DNA of 64,000 nucleotides, taken from contig NZ_JAJBTT010000046.1 of NCBI RefSeq assembly GCF_020860705.1, positions 1-64,000 on the forward strand, written 5' to 3'. The translations under genes were made by a program, and so were the position numbers. This stretch comes from Akkermansia sp. Lineage in GTDB: Bacteria > Verrucomicrobiota > Verrucomicrobiia > Verrucomicrobiales > Akkermansiaceae. Of the stretch, positions 10,294 to 19,220 are shown piece by piece (position 1 is the first letter of the stretch; each line of letters opens with the position of its first letter). Below the pieces are notes generated by a model. It was not told the origin of the DNA. It saw nothing but the letters and a program-made list of their open reading frames with translations, and ran no database searches.

Positions 10294-12513
10294 TTGCCCT
10301 CGGCACAACAACTTGCTAGCATGCGCCAAGCGAGTTTTCCCTCTTTTTCCATGGCCATTTTCGGTACCTCCCATCTGTCCGACGCCGGCGACCTGCTGAT
10401 TTTCAACAAGCTGTCCCATAAAACCCTGCTCATGTTCGAAAAAGAACTGGGCAGAGACCGCATCACCTATCTGGTGGAGGAAGCCCTCCCGCCGGATGCG
10501 GCCATCGCGGCCCATCTGGAATCCACCAGGGCGGACGGCATCCTGTTCCGGGCGGAGACCAGTGATCCCATCGCCCTGCGCGCGACGATTATGGAACGCA
10601 TCAACCAGGGCCGCCGGGTGGTTTTCCTGCCCGGTCCGGTGGCGCATATCAAGGGGTCCATCTGCCAAATTCCGCCGCGGGTGATGAAAACCCTGGGCGC
10701 CCTCCATATTTCCCCCATACCCGTATATGTGGGCTTCTACACCAGCTCCGTGCTGGATGCGGAAGCGGATACGGACGCGCAGGCGGATATTCAGATACAC
10801 ATTCTTCCCAAGCTGGCTCCCGGAGCGGAAATGGCGGCGCGCCTGACTTCCGCGTGGCTGGAATGTTCCGCCCAGGCTTACGCCACGCTGCCCCAGCTCC
10901 ACGGCTCCCTGTCCGCCCTGCTTTTCCGCAGTCTCAAGCTCCATTCCGACTGCCGGGTGATTGACGGCATTGACGATACCACGCTGACCTACGGCCAGCT
11001 GCTGGCCATTTCCGCAGCCTTCGCCAAACGCCTGAAAAAGATCACCACCAACCGCCGCGTGGGCATTATCCTGCCGCCCGGCAAGGGAGCGGCCATTGCC
11101 AACCTGGGCTGCCTGTTCGCCGGGAAAACGCCGGTGAATTTCAACTATTCCTCCTCGGAAGGGGCTTTTGCCAGTTCCGTCAAGCAGTCCGGCGTGGACT
11201 GGTTCATCACGGCGGATACCTTCATGCGCAAGCTCCAGAATTTTCCCTGGCCCCCCCAGCGGGACCTGATCCTCATGGAAAGGGAGCTTCCCCTGCTCAA
11301 GGGTTCCGCCAAACGATGGGGACTGGCCATCAAATTCCTGACCGCCGGCTTCATGATAAAAAAGCTGGGCCTGGACAAGCCCACGGGCGCGGATGAAGCC
11401 GTGCTGATGTTTACTTCCGGCTCTTCCGGAGAACCGAAGGGCGTGCCGCTGACCCACCACAACCTGCTTTCCAATATCTCCCAGTGTTCCTCCCGCATCA
11501 CACTGGCCCCGCAAAGCAGGTTCCTGGGCAGTCTGCCCGTGTTCCACTGCTTCGGCATCACCATCGGCCTGTGGTACCCGATGATCGGAGGGTACGACAT
11601 GGTCACCTATCCCTCCCCGCTGGAAGCCAAGCGCCTGGGCGCCCTGATCAAGCAGTACGGCATCAGCCTGGTGGTGACCACGCCCACCTTCCTGCGCGGA
11701 TTCATGAAGCGCTGCGAGCCGGATACCTTCAAAACCGTTCGCTACCTGATCGTAGGCGCGGAGAAGCTGCCGGACGATCTTTCCGCCGCTTTCCGGGAGA
11801 AATTCGGCACCACTCCGTGTGAAGGCTACGGCCTGACGGAGGCTTCCCCCGTCTGTTCCGTCAATTTCATTGACCCGGCCCCCTCCAATGCAGCCGGGGA
11901 CTTCATTCCCGGCATGAAGAAAGGCTCCGTGGGAGCCCTGCTGCCGGGCATCGCCGTCCGCATCACCAGCCCGCATACGGGCCGCGTGGTGCCCGTCACG
12001 ACTTCCGGCATGATCTGGCTGAAGGGCCCGAATATCTTCCCCGGCTATCTGGGCGGTCCGGAGGCCGACCGTGACATATTCGTGGATGGCTGGCTAAAAA
12101 CCGGGGACATAGGCTCCGCGGACGAATTCGGCTTCCTGAAGATCGAAGGCCGCATTTCCCGCTTTTCCAAAATAGGCGGGGAGATGGTGCCCCATGAAGC
12201 CCTGGAATCCGCCATTATGAATATCTGGAACCTGGATCCGGCAGACGAGGAACGGCGCATAGCCGTCGTCACCATTCCGGACCCCGTCAAGGGGGAGGCC
12301 GTCGCCCTGCTCACCACGCTGGTGACGGATTACGTGCACCAGGCGCGCACCCTGATCAGGCACGGCCTGATCGACCAGGGGCTGCCGGCCCTGTGGTGCC
12401 CCAAGGAGATCATTCCCGTGGAGCATATTCCGGTGCTGCCGTCCGGCAAGCTGGACATCAAGCAATGCAGGATGCTGGCGTATGAAGCGCTGAATATCCC
12501 CTTTGAACCATAA
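10294..12513 (+). CDS. AMP-dependent acyl-ACP/acyl-CoA synthetase (Aas-like)
   Basis: 739 residues. An adenylate-forming ligase expected to activate a fatty acid with ATP and load it on ACP or CoA for lipid metabolism. The ATP-binding P-loop TSGSSGEPKG lies near residue 375, the GYGLTEASP motif near 510 and the WLKTGDIG motif near 600. About 220 residues precede the ligase domain. In Aas proteins this position holds a PlsC-type acyltransferase, but no clear HX4D motif is visible here, so that domain looks degenerate. The start is uncertain: the TTG at 10294 has a good Shine-Dalgarno sequence (AGGAAGGA, 11 nt upstream), while the ATG codons at 10321 and 10351 lack one. It is followed after 3 bp by xseA, so the two are probably co-transcribed. 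The exact substrate is unknown. Confidence 0.85.
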   Translation: MPSAQQLASMRQASFPSFSMAIFGTSHLSDAGDLLIFNKLSHKTLLMFEKELGRDRITYLVEEALPPDAAIAAHLESTRADGILFRAETSDPIALRATIMERINQGRRVVFLPGPVAHIKGSICQIPPRVMKTLGALHISPIPVYVGFYTSSVLDAEADTDAQADIQIHILPKLAPGAEMAARLTSAWLECSAQAYATLPQLHGSLSALLFRSLKLHSDCRVIDGIDDTTLTYGQLLAISAAFAKRLKKITTNRRVGIILPPGKGAAIANLGCLFAGKTPVNFNYSSSEGAFASSVKQSGVDWFITADTFMRKLQNFPWPPQRDLILMERELPLLKGSAKRWGLAIKFLTAGFMIKKLGLDKPTGADEAVLMFTSGSSGEPKGVPLTHHNLLSNISQCSSRITLAPQSRFLGSLPVFHCFGITIGLWYPMIGGYDMVTYPSPLEAKRLGALIKQYGISLVVTTPTFLRGFMKRCEPDTFKTVRYLIVGAEKLPDDLSAAFREKFGTTPCEGYGLTEASPVCSVNFIDPAPSNAAGDFIPGMKKGSVGALLPGIAVRITSPHTGRVVPVTTSGMIWLKGPNIFPGYLGGPEADRDIFVDGWLKTGDIGSADEFGFLKIEGRISRFSKIGGEMVPHEALESAIMNIWNLDPADEERRIAVVTIPDPVKGEAVALLTTLVTDYVHQARTLIRHGLIDQGLPALWCPKEIIPVEHIPVLPSGKLDIKQCRMLAYEALNIPFEP

Positions 12514-12516
12514 TTT

Positions 12517-13881
12517 ATGGAATTCCCGGAGGAAACGCCCGCCGCTCCCAGGCCCATCACGGTCAAACAGCTTGTTTACCGCCTGAGGGATACGGTCAGC
12601 ATTGCCGTGGGCACGCAATGGGTGGTGGGGGAACTGAGCAACGTCAAGCACCATACCAGCGGCCACGTTTACTTCACGCTGAAGGAACAGGGAGCGGAAA
12701 TTTTCTGCGCCTTTTTCAAGGCGGCGGCCTCCAGGTGCCCCATACGGCTCCAGGAAGGGATGAAAGTCCATGTGCTGGGAAGCGCTACCGTGTATCCGGA
12801 CAGGGGCCAGCTTCAGCTGGTCATCAGGCAGGTGAAAGCCGCCGGACAGGGAGACCTGCAGGCCCGTTTTCTGGAATTGAAGGAAAAACTCCAGCGGGAG
12901 GGATTGTTTGACGCAGAACGCAAAAAGAGCATTCCAGCCTTCCCCCGCGCCATCGGCATCATCACCTCCCCTACCGGCGCCGTCATCCAGGACATACGCC
13001 ACGTGCTGGAACGCCGCGCCCCGTGGGTGAAGGCCTACCTGCTGCCCGTGCGCGTCCAGGGGACGGGCGCGGAGCACGAGATAGCCGCCGCCGTCCGCGC
13101 CTGGTCCCGCTCTTCCCTCAACGGACTGCCGCCCGTGGATGTGCTCATCGTGGGCCGCGGCGGCGGCTCCATTGAAGACCTGTGGAATTTCAATGAGGAG
13201 ACGGTGGCGCGCGCCATTTACGAATGTACCGTTCCCGTGATTTCTGCGGTGGGCCATGATACGGATTTCACCATTGCGGATTTTGTGGCGGACCTGCGCG
13301 CGCCCACCCCCACTGCAGCCGCGGAACTCGCTACGCCGGATGGACCGGAATGGCTCCGCAAGCTGGACAGAATGGAAGAGGCCCTTCACGCCTCCGCCCG
13401 GCATTCCCTGTTGCGTTCCAAGCTGAAACTGGATGTTTACCTGCGCGGAAAACTGCTGGATGCGGATTCCCTGCTCTCCCCCTACGCCCAGCGCCTGGAC
13501 GACATGGAAGAAACCCTGCTGAATGCGACCGCCACGCGCATTTTTCAACATACGCTCCGTATCAACCAGCTGGAACACCAATTGCAAATGCGCCATCCCG
13601 CCCACCGCAACAGGGAGAGAGCGCAGCTCCTGGCCACCCTCCAGGCCGGATTGACCCATGCCGCAACCGCACGCATGGCGGACTTTTCTTCACAACTGGC
13701 TCTTCTTCAAGCCCGGCTGGAAGCTCACAGTCCGGAACAAACGCTGCGCCGCGGGTACGCTCTGGTAGAAAACCAGGATAAACAACTCATCCGGCAGACG
13801 AACCAGGTGCATGCAGGAGAAAAATTGAAAATCCGTGTCTCCGACGGTTGTTTTTTTGTCAAGGATGACACACCGCAATAA
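12517..13881 (+). CDS. xseA: exodeoxyribonuclease VII large subunit
   Basis: 454 residues, the usual length for XseA. With the small subunit XseB (not in this window) it degrades single-stranded DNA into oligonucleotides. The N-terminal OB-fold (about 14-110, containing VVGELSNVKHHTSGHVYF) binds DNA. The catalytic region has the family motifs GIITSPTGAVIQDI (near 147), VGRGGGSIEDLWNFN (near 212) and AVGHDTDFTIADFVAD. The C-terminal third is the helical region and ends with the typical LRRGYALV segment. It starts 3 bp after the synthetase stop codon, so translation is likely coupled. Confidence 0.96.
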   Translation: MEFPEETPAAPRPITVKQLVYRLRDTVSIAVGTQWVVGELSNVKHHTSGHVYFTLKEQGAEIFCAFFKAAASRCPIRLQEGMKVHVLGSATVYPDRGQLQLVIRQVKAAGQGDLQARFLELKEKLQREGLFDAERKKSIPAFPRAIGIITSPTGAVIQDIRHVLERRAPWVKAYLLPVRVQGTGAEHEIAAAVRAWSRSSLNGLPPVDVLIVGRGGGSIEDLWNFNEETVARAIYECTVPVISAVGHDTDFTIADFVADLRAPTPTAAAELATPDGPEWLRKLDRMEEALHASARHSLLRSKLKLDVYLRGKLLDADSLLSPYAQRLDDMEETLLNATATRIFQHTLRINQLEHQLQMRHPAHRNRERAQLLATLQAGLTHAATARMADFSSQLALLQARLEAHSPEQTLRRGYALVENQDKQLIRQTNQVHAGEKLKIRVSDGCFFVKDDTPQ

Positions 13882-13900
13882 GCTGGTCACAAGCGCCTAA

Positions 13901-13918
13901 AAGTGCATTTTTTGCACT
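13901..13918 (+). terminator. short hairpin after xseA
   Basis: AGTGCA and TGCACT are separated by a T-rich loop, 20 bp after the xseA stop, and further T-rich sequence follows at 13935. A weak terminator at best. Confidence 0.35.
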
Positions 13919-14022
13919 CAATCTAACAAATTGTGTTTTTTCTGGATTTTACAGGAAATGGCACCTATCCTAATAGAAGCCTGTCACTGCTCCTATTACC
14001 CGGTCCCATAACTTCTGTACAT

Positions 14023-14349
14023 ATGCCTTGTAAAAACATCACCCGCTACACTTACGAAACGACGGCCTTTCAAGGCTATCGGTTGGCGATCTGTAAGAAC
14101 AAGCGTTTGTTCACCCGTTATTTCTCCGATTCTCAATACGGGGGTGCTGATGCGGCGCTTCAGGAAGCAATGAGAGTGAGAGATAACATTTTCACACTTT
14201 TTGAACAGGGCAACCTGACGGTTAGCCAAATTTTCGCAAAATATACCGTGCGTTCACGCAGGCAGTCCGCCGCTGACCGCCGTGAAAAAATGATCCACGG
14301 AAAAAGGGCTCTGGGCCACGTGCGGCAGAAAGCCAAACTCCGCGGCTGA
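14023..14349 (+). CDS. small AP2-like DNA-binding protein
   Basis: 108 residues from the ATG at 14023; an in-frame upstream extension to 13933 is possible but looks non-coding. The segment RYTYETTAFQGYRLAICKN, followed by RYFSDSQYGG and an Ala-rich helix ending in RVRDNIF, has the three-strand-plus-helix pattern and the YFSDxxYGG signature of bacterial AP2/ERF-like domains, which bind DNA and often sit at the N-terminus of integrases or homing endonucleases. Here the domain stands alone, followed by a basic tail (SRRQSAADRREKMIHGKRALGH). No nuclease or recombinase domain is present. It could be a small regulator or a relic of a mobile-element protein. The family is recognised by pattern only. 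Confidence 0.65.
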   Translation: MPCKNITRYTYETTAFQGYRLAICKNKRLFTRYFSDSQYGGADAALQEAMRVRDNIFTLFEQGNLTVSQIFAKYTVRSRRQSAADRREKMIHGKRALGHVRQKAKLRG

Positions 14350-14445
14350 GACATCCAGGGAAGTTGTTTTCCACTCCAGCAGAGGAGTTCCCTGCATGTA
14401 CCGGAAATGTGACATCCGGTCAAGGTGGTGCACGCTCTTGTTGCT

Positions 14446-14676
14446 TCAACAGGCCCCGCTCCGTTCGGGAGGCGGGAATGCGTTGATGCATGCAGCAAGG
14501 GAGACGATCATCCACACCACAGCGGCCCATTTCGCCATGTTGTGAAACGGGAAAAGCCCGGGACGGCCCAACAAAGGCGCTCCCAGTATCAATGCGGCGC
14601 CGCCGGACAGGCGATGAAAGGCCTGCAACACGCTGTCAACATGCAGCCCATACGCTTTCTTCTTCCGCCTGGCCAC
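14446..14676 (-). CDS. small hypothetical membrane protein
   Basis: 76 residues with a GTG start and a GGGAAG stretch about 12 nt upstream. A basic N-terminus (MARRKKK) precedes a hydrophobic stretch near residues 26-44 and a transmembrane-like segment near 48-65 (WAAVVWMIVSLAACINAF). It lies 52 bp downstream of the TPR gene on the same strand and could be its last operon member. No family is recognised. It may be spurious, since the length and start are weak evidence. Confidence 0.4.
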   Translation of the reverse strand: MARRKKKAYGLHVDSVLQAFHRLSGGAALILGAPLLGRPGLFPFHNMAKWAAVVWMIVSLAACINAFPPPERSGAC

Positions 14677-14728
14677 CTGTAAAACTTCCCGTCCTGTGGG
14701 ACGGAAAGCCTGCTGAAAAGGGCTTCAA

Positions 14729-16321
14729 TTATCTGCGGCGGCGGCGCGAAGCGGGCTTTTCCTGTTCTTCCGCAGGAACTTCCCCTATCTTTGCCATGAC
14801 CCTGCGGGCTTCCGTGGTCCTGTTCTGTTTGAGACACACGGCGGCCCAGCCGCGGTGAATTTTCTTATAAAGTTCTTCCGACTGGATGGAAGCCAGGTTG
14901 TCCTGAAGCTTCGCCTTGTCCTCCTGGCTCAGCGCATCCCACTCCTCCACCAGCTTTCCATACTGGGCCTCCGCGAGCGCCCATTGTTCCCTGCCAGCGC
15001 TTATCTCCGCCTGAAGGTTCAGAATAACGGGCTGGAGCGCCTGGACAAACGTGGTGTTTTCACGGGCCACTTTCATCGCCTGGTCCAGGTACTTCACGGC
15101 CTGGTCGTAATCCCGCGCCTTCAGGAAGGCGGCGGCCATGTTCACCTCCTCATAAGCCCGTTTCACCAGGGCTTCCGCCTGACCGTATTTCTCAAGCTGG
15201 GAACGCAGGGCTGCAATGTCCTGGCTCAGGCTGGAGCCGCTGAGAATGCGCGGCGCATCCACCCCCAGCGTCATGGCTGCCCCTTCCGCGCGGGACAGCA
15301 GGCGGGAGGCCTCCTTCAAATCCCCCATTTGCATCCTCACCTGCGCCAGGGCCAGCATCGTCTCCGGCGTGCAGTCCATCTCCGTCTCCGAGGCGCGGAA
15401 ACAGATCAAGGCGGCTTCCAGACGGTCTGCCATGGCTTTCAGTTCCGCCTGGGAATACTTCCGGCGCGCATGGAGCGGCATATTCAGTTCATTCAGGATA
15501 ATGCGCCCCATGTCCGGACTGGCGGTCAGGCGGAATTTGGTGAGCAGTTCCCGGGCGATGGCGCTTCCCGTGCTGCCGGGCTGCCCCGTGGCCTTGTCCG
15601 GCAGGGTATCCTGCAGCAGCAGGATCTTTACCATGCTTTTCACGTCCTCCGGCTTTTGCAGCATGCTTCTCATGACAGGAGAAGAGGCCTGGCCGCATAA
15701 TGCGGAAAAGCGCTCAAACCTGGCCTGGTCATACGCATAATGGGCCAGCGGTTCCAGACACGCGAGACGGGTGGAAACCTGGTCCTCCGGCGTATTTTTC
15801 AGGATCACCTCATAAAGCTTTTCCGCCGTGGCGTCATGCTTGCGGGCGGCAAATTCCCGCGCCCAGTTCAGGCTGACGCCCAGAAGGCGCTTCCTGTCCT
15901 CCTCCGTCATGGAAGCGGAAGCGGACAGCTTTTTTTCCAGCAGGGCCGCCAGCATGGGTTCAGACTCCTTCATCATGCCGCGCCTGTCCATTTCCACCGC
16001 CAGCAGCCATGCAAAGGAATCCCGAGCCTCCGGGGAGTTCATCCATTCCACCTGCTTGTCCACGGAGGACGCCAGCTGCGCCAGTTCCGCATCAGTGCCG
16101 TTCCAGGAGGCCAGCATGCCCTGCAAATGGCCCATGGCCTGGGTCTGGCTGTGCACCTCATGGATGGTCGGCTTGAACCATCCCTCAATCGTGGGCCAGT
16201 ACTGGATGTATCCGAACCAGAGGCCCCCCAGCACCATCAAAAAGAGAACCGGCTTCCAATAAGACTTTTTTTTGCGTGAGGGACGGTAGGGTTTGTTGGA
16301 AAAATGACGCTCGGAACTCAT
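14729..16321 (-). CDS. membrane-anchored TPR-like protein
   Basis: 530 residues from the ATG at 16321 (MSSERHFSNK); an upstream in-frame ATG at 16348 is less likely. A strongly basic stretch (YRPSRKKKSYWK) precedes one transmembrane helix at about 24-42, leaving a large extracytoplasmic alpha-helical domain. Helix-turn-helix pairs resembling tetratricopeptide repeats are clearest in the C-terminal half (for example AAAFLKARDYDQAVKYLDQA). The C-terminus ends in five Arg residues. TPR proteins usually scaffold protein complexes; no partner can be named. The gene follows, on the same strand and 78 bp away, another protein of the same architecture (16400-18067), and the two probably form an operon. 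Confidence 0.75.
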   Translation of the reverse strand: MSSERHFSNKPYRPSRKKKSYWKPVLFLMVLGGLWFGYIQYWPTIEGWFKPTIHEVHSQTQAMGHLQGMLASWNGTDAELAQLASSVDKQVEWMNSPEARDSFAWLLAVEMDRRGMMKESEPMLAALLEKKLSASASMTEEDRKRLLGVSLNWAREFAARKHDATAEKLYEVILKNTPEDQVSTRLACLEPLAHYAYDQARFERFSALCGQASSPVMRSMLQKPEDVKSMVKILLLQDTLPDKATGQPGSTGSAIARELLTKFRLTASPDMGRIILNELNMPLHARRKYSQAELKAMADRLEAALICFRASETEMDCTPETMLALAQVRMQMGDLKEASRLLSRAEGAAMTLGVDAPRILSGSSLSQDIAALRSQLEKYGQAEALVKRAYEEVNMAAAFLKARDYDQAVKYLDQAMKVARENTTFVQALQPVILNLQAEISAGREQWALAEAQYGKLVEEWDALSQEDKAKLQDNLASIQSEELYKKIHRGWAAVCLKQNRTTEARRVMAKIGEVPAEEQEKPASRRRRR

Positions 16322-16399
16322 GCAGGCATTGAGCCAAAAAAACGGCACAAATCAAGCAAAATAAATACCTCGCAACGTCTTACGGAGGCCAGGCGGATC

Positions 16400-18067
16400 C
16401 TACCGCCGGGAAGCTCTGGCGCTGCCGGACGGCCTGCGCCCGGGGGAGGCGATGCGCACGCGGGGGAAGCCGGATTCCTTCCAGCAGGCATCCGCCTTCC
16501 CCTTCATGCCCAGTTCATCGTAACAGCGGCCCAGCTGCTTGTAATTCTCCGACCGCTGCTCCCCTTCCAGCATGGGGAGCACCGCTTCAAAGGCATCCAC
16601 GGCCTCCTTCCACTGTTCCCCGTCGCACAGGGCGTATGCCTTGCATAAATAGGACTGCACCAGCAGGTTCCTGCGCTCCGGCCCTTCCCCGCATTTCAGC
16701 AGGAACTCCACGGCTCCGGCGTAGGCGTTCAGGGCGCCTTCCCGGTCCCCCGACATGTCGCTGGCCAGGCCCAGGGAATAGTAAACGCGGCCCAGGGACA
16801 AGGCGTCCGAAGCAAAATGGGATTCCCGCAGCTGAATGGCCTTTTGAAGGTTTTCCCGGGCTTTGTCTCCCTCTCCGGCGTCCAGCCATGCTTTGCCCAG
16901 CCCTTCCAGGGACTGGGCGGAAATGACAGGAGAAGCCGCGCTGTTGCCGATGGCCTTCAGGAAATCTGATCGGGCTTCCGGCGCGGCCTTGCGCATGATA
17001 TTCACCCATCCACGCTGATCATACAATCCGGCCCAGAAGGCATGGTCCTCCGGCAGTACGCCGCGGGCGGCGCCTTCCGCCTGGTAAAGATAGGCCAGGG
17101 CTTCCTCATAATTTCCCTGTTCCGTGGAAATGCGCGCCAGCCCGCGCAGCGCGTTAAGGCAGTCATTCAGCAGATAGGAGGCGTTCTCCGAACCGGAAAG
17201 CCCCTTTAAAAACAACTCCCGCGCCTCATCATTCCTGCCTGCCTCCAGCATGGCCTCACCCATGCTGATGCTTGCCAGGGCCAGGTCACCGGTCGTCTTG
17301 TCCGGCTGCGGGCACAAGGCCAGGGCTTTCTTGAAATATGCGCGTGATTCCGGAATGCGCCCCGTGGCGCGAGCAAGCCTGCCCTGGGCGGCCAGAAGCC
17401 TGGACCTGACCGGGAGGGCATCCGCTCCCAGGCGGGCGGCGGCGTCCACGGCACGCTGCAACAGGGTATTCGCCTCATCATTCCTGTTCAGCATCTGGTC
17501 AATGGAGCTCATGGTCTGGAGGGAGCGAACCAGTTCCGCAGCCATTCCCTCCTTCTCATATCCTTCTACGGCCGTCTTCAGGTAATCATAGGCCGGAGAA
17601 TACTGGTGCTCCTCCAGAAGAGCCTTCGCCACGGCGTCCGCACGGGGAGCCCACAGCTGGTAACGCCCTGCGGCGTACCCGGCGTCAATCAATTCCCTGG
17701 CGACGGGGAGTGCGCGGGCCACGCCGTCACGGCTGATCAACTCACGGGAGAGTCCCCAGGCAGTTTCCGTCCGCAACTCCGGATCCCTGATCCACGCCAG
17801 CCTCTCCTCCCGGTTGTCCAGTATACCGGCCAGGCTCTCACGGGAGGCAAATACATCCGCCATGAAACGGGACAAATTCTGCATGGCTTTTTCATCACTC
17901 TTCTGCACCACCACCGGCGGGGTAGTCAGCAGCCCTTCATCATAACCGATGCGGTACGCCATGTGGTACGTCAGGAACTCCAACAGCAGCACAAGCACGC
18001 ACAAGCACAGGGCAATCAGCCATTTGGTACGCGAAGACAGGGGTTTTAAAGGAGAAGAGGCCTGCAT
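16400..18067 (-). CDS. membrane-anchored TPR protein
   Basis: 555 residues. One N-terminal transmembrane helix (about 15-37, TKWLIALCLCVLVLLLEF) is followed by a soluble domain of at least eight TPR units; typical ones include SRAYFKKALALCPQP, EEALAYLYQAEGAARG and EGALNAYAGAVEFLL. The basic C-terminus (PGRRPSGSARASRR) resembles the Arg-rich tail of its downstream neighbour. The protein is probably exposed to the periplasm and mediates protein contacts. The two genes share topology but little obvious sequence identity, so they may be old duplicates or parts of one complex. Confidence 0.8.
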   Translation of the reverse strand: MQASSPLKPLSSRTKWLIALCLCVLVLLLEFLTYHMAYRIGYDEGLLTTPPVVVQKSDEKAMQNLSRFMADVFASRESLAGILDNREERLAWIRDPELRTETAWGLSRELISRDGVARALPVARELIDAGYAAGRYQLWAPRADAVAKALLEEHQYSPAYDYLKTAVEGYEKEGMAAELVRSLQTMSSIDQMLNRNDEANTLLQRAVDAAARLGADALPVRSRLLAAQGRLARATGRIPESRAYFKKALALCPQPDKTTGDLALASISMGEAMLEAGRNDEARELFLKGLSGSENASYLLNDCLNALRGLARISTEQGNYEEALAYLYQAEGAARGVLPEDHAFWAGLYDQRGWVNIMRKAAPEARSDFLKAIGNSAASPVISAQSLEGLGKAWLDAGEGDKARENLQKAIQLRESHFASDALSLGRVYYSLGLASDMSGDREGALNAYAGAVEFLLKCGEGPERRNLLVQSYLCKAYALCDGEQWKEAVDAFEAVLPMLEGEQRSENYKQLGRCYDELGMKGKADACWKESGFPRVRIASPGRRPSGSARASRR

Positions 18068-18291
18068 AACAAGTGCATAACGTTACCGGGCGTTCCCTGA
18101 ATTTCAAGCTTTTTGCTTGGAAAGGGGCCTCCGCCATGCACCCAGGCAGCCGGCAGACCTCCGTCCACAGTTTCCCCGACGGCGGCCGGGATCAGGTGCA
18201 GGGGGGGACTGTCCTTCCGCCTTTTCTCCCTTTCCAGCCATCCGTGGCCGCATTTTCCAAGGGTGTTTCCCCTGGAATCCGGGACGCCGCG

Positions 18292-19197
18292 CTAGCTCCC
18301 TCCGGCCGTTTTACGCTTCCGCTCGGAAGCACGGTACAGCTGCCAGGCATTCCACAGATTATGCCACAGCACGTAAAACGTGGGGCCCAGCGCGGCAATG
18401 GGGCTGGAATAAGTCAGCGCCAGGTAAATGGACAGCGTCGTATTCTTCTGACCCAGGGCCTGGCTGCCCTCTGCGGCGCGGGCACGCCCACCCAGTAAAT
18501 GTCCCAGCCCGAAGTTGATCACGCAGACCAGCAGCGCAATAACGCCGATCTGTTCCAGCACGCGGTCTGAAATGCCGTCACGGGAGGAAATATCATAAGA
18601 GGCGTTTGCCGCGATCAGCACCAGAATCACCACCCAGATGCCGAAGGTGACATCCTTCAGTTTCCGCGGCCACGCAATGGCGCGCGGATAAAAACGCCGC
18701 GCCGCCAGCGCCAGCACCAGCGGCAGAAGCATTACCAGGGAGATATTCTGGGCCACGTTCAGGTAAATCTCAAAGCCGCCCTTCCCCACGACCGCAGGCA
18801 GAATAAAAGGCAGCAGGGCGCAAATGACGCCGTTGAGCAGCAGAAGGGCGGTCAGCATGAACTCCACGCTGCCGCCCAGCAGCCCCATCACCACGGGAGC
18901 CGCCGTAGCCGTGGGCATGATGCCCACGAAGAAAGCCGCCTCCGCCAGGTACCCTTCCCCGAAAAGGAGACGGCACACGCCCCAGGCCGCCAGGGCCACC
19001 AGCAGATTGGCCCCCACCAGTAGCCAGTGCGTCCGCTCCGGCTTCATCCGTTTGAAGCGGATGCCCAGGAACGTCACAAACAGCATGCCTATCAGCATCC
19101 ATTTGAACGTCCAACTGTACACATGCAGGCCGGGCATCATATACCCCGCAATAAAGGCCACCACAATGGCAAACGTGCGGATGAGGGACTTGAACAT
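18292..19197 (-). CDS. BASS-family (bile acid:Na+ symporter-like) transporter
   Basis: 301 residues from the ATG at 19197 (MFKSLIRTF), which has a GGAG just upstream; the longer frame to 19239 would overlap the TetR gene. It has eight to ten hydrophobic segments. The segments GIMPTATAAPVVMGLLGG and LGQKNTTLSIYLALTY match the two conserved crossover regions of the BASS/SBF fold, which carry the sodium site. Family members move bile acids, pantoate, pyruvate-like or other organic anions; the substrate cannot be read from sequence. It lies directly downstream of a TetR gene on the same strand and could be under its control. Confidence 0.8.
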   Translation of the reverse strand: MFKSLIRTFAIVVAFIAGYMMPGLHVYSWTFKWMLIGMLFVTFLGIRFKRMKPERTHWLLVGANLLVALAAWGVCRLLFGEGYLAEAAFFVGIMPTATAAPVVMGLLGGSVEFMLTALLLLNGVICALLPFILPAVVGKGGFEIYLNVAQNISLVMLLPLVLALAARRFYPRAIAWPRKLKDVTFGIWVVILVLIAANASYDISSRDGISDRVLEQIGVIALLVCVINFGLGHLLGGRARAAEGSQALGQKNTTLSIYLALTYSSPIAALGPTFYVLWHNLWNAWQLYRASERKRKTAGGS

Positions 19198-19220
19198 GAA
19201 CTCCGGAGGCAGTGAAACGG

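Noticed and set aside
10156..11976. 606-codon minus-strand ORF opposite the acyl-ACP synthetase
   Set aside because: Complement of a well-supported enzyme gene; the composition is biased and no motif is recognisable.
12094..13659. 521-codon minus-strand ORF opposite the synthetase end and xseA
   Set aside because: Shadow of two recognised genes on the plus strand.
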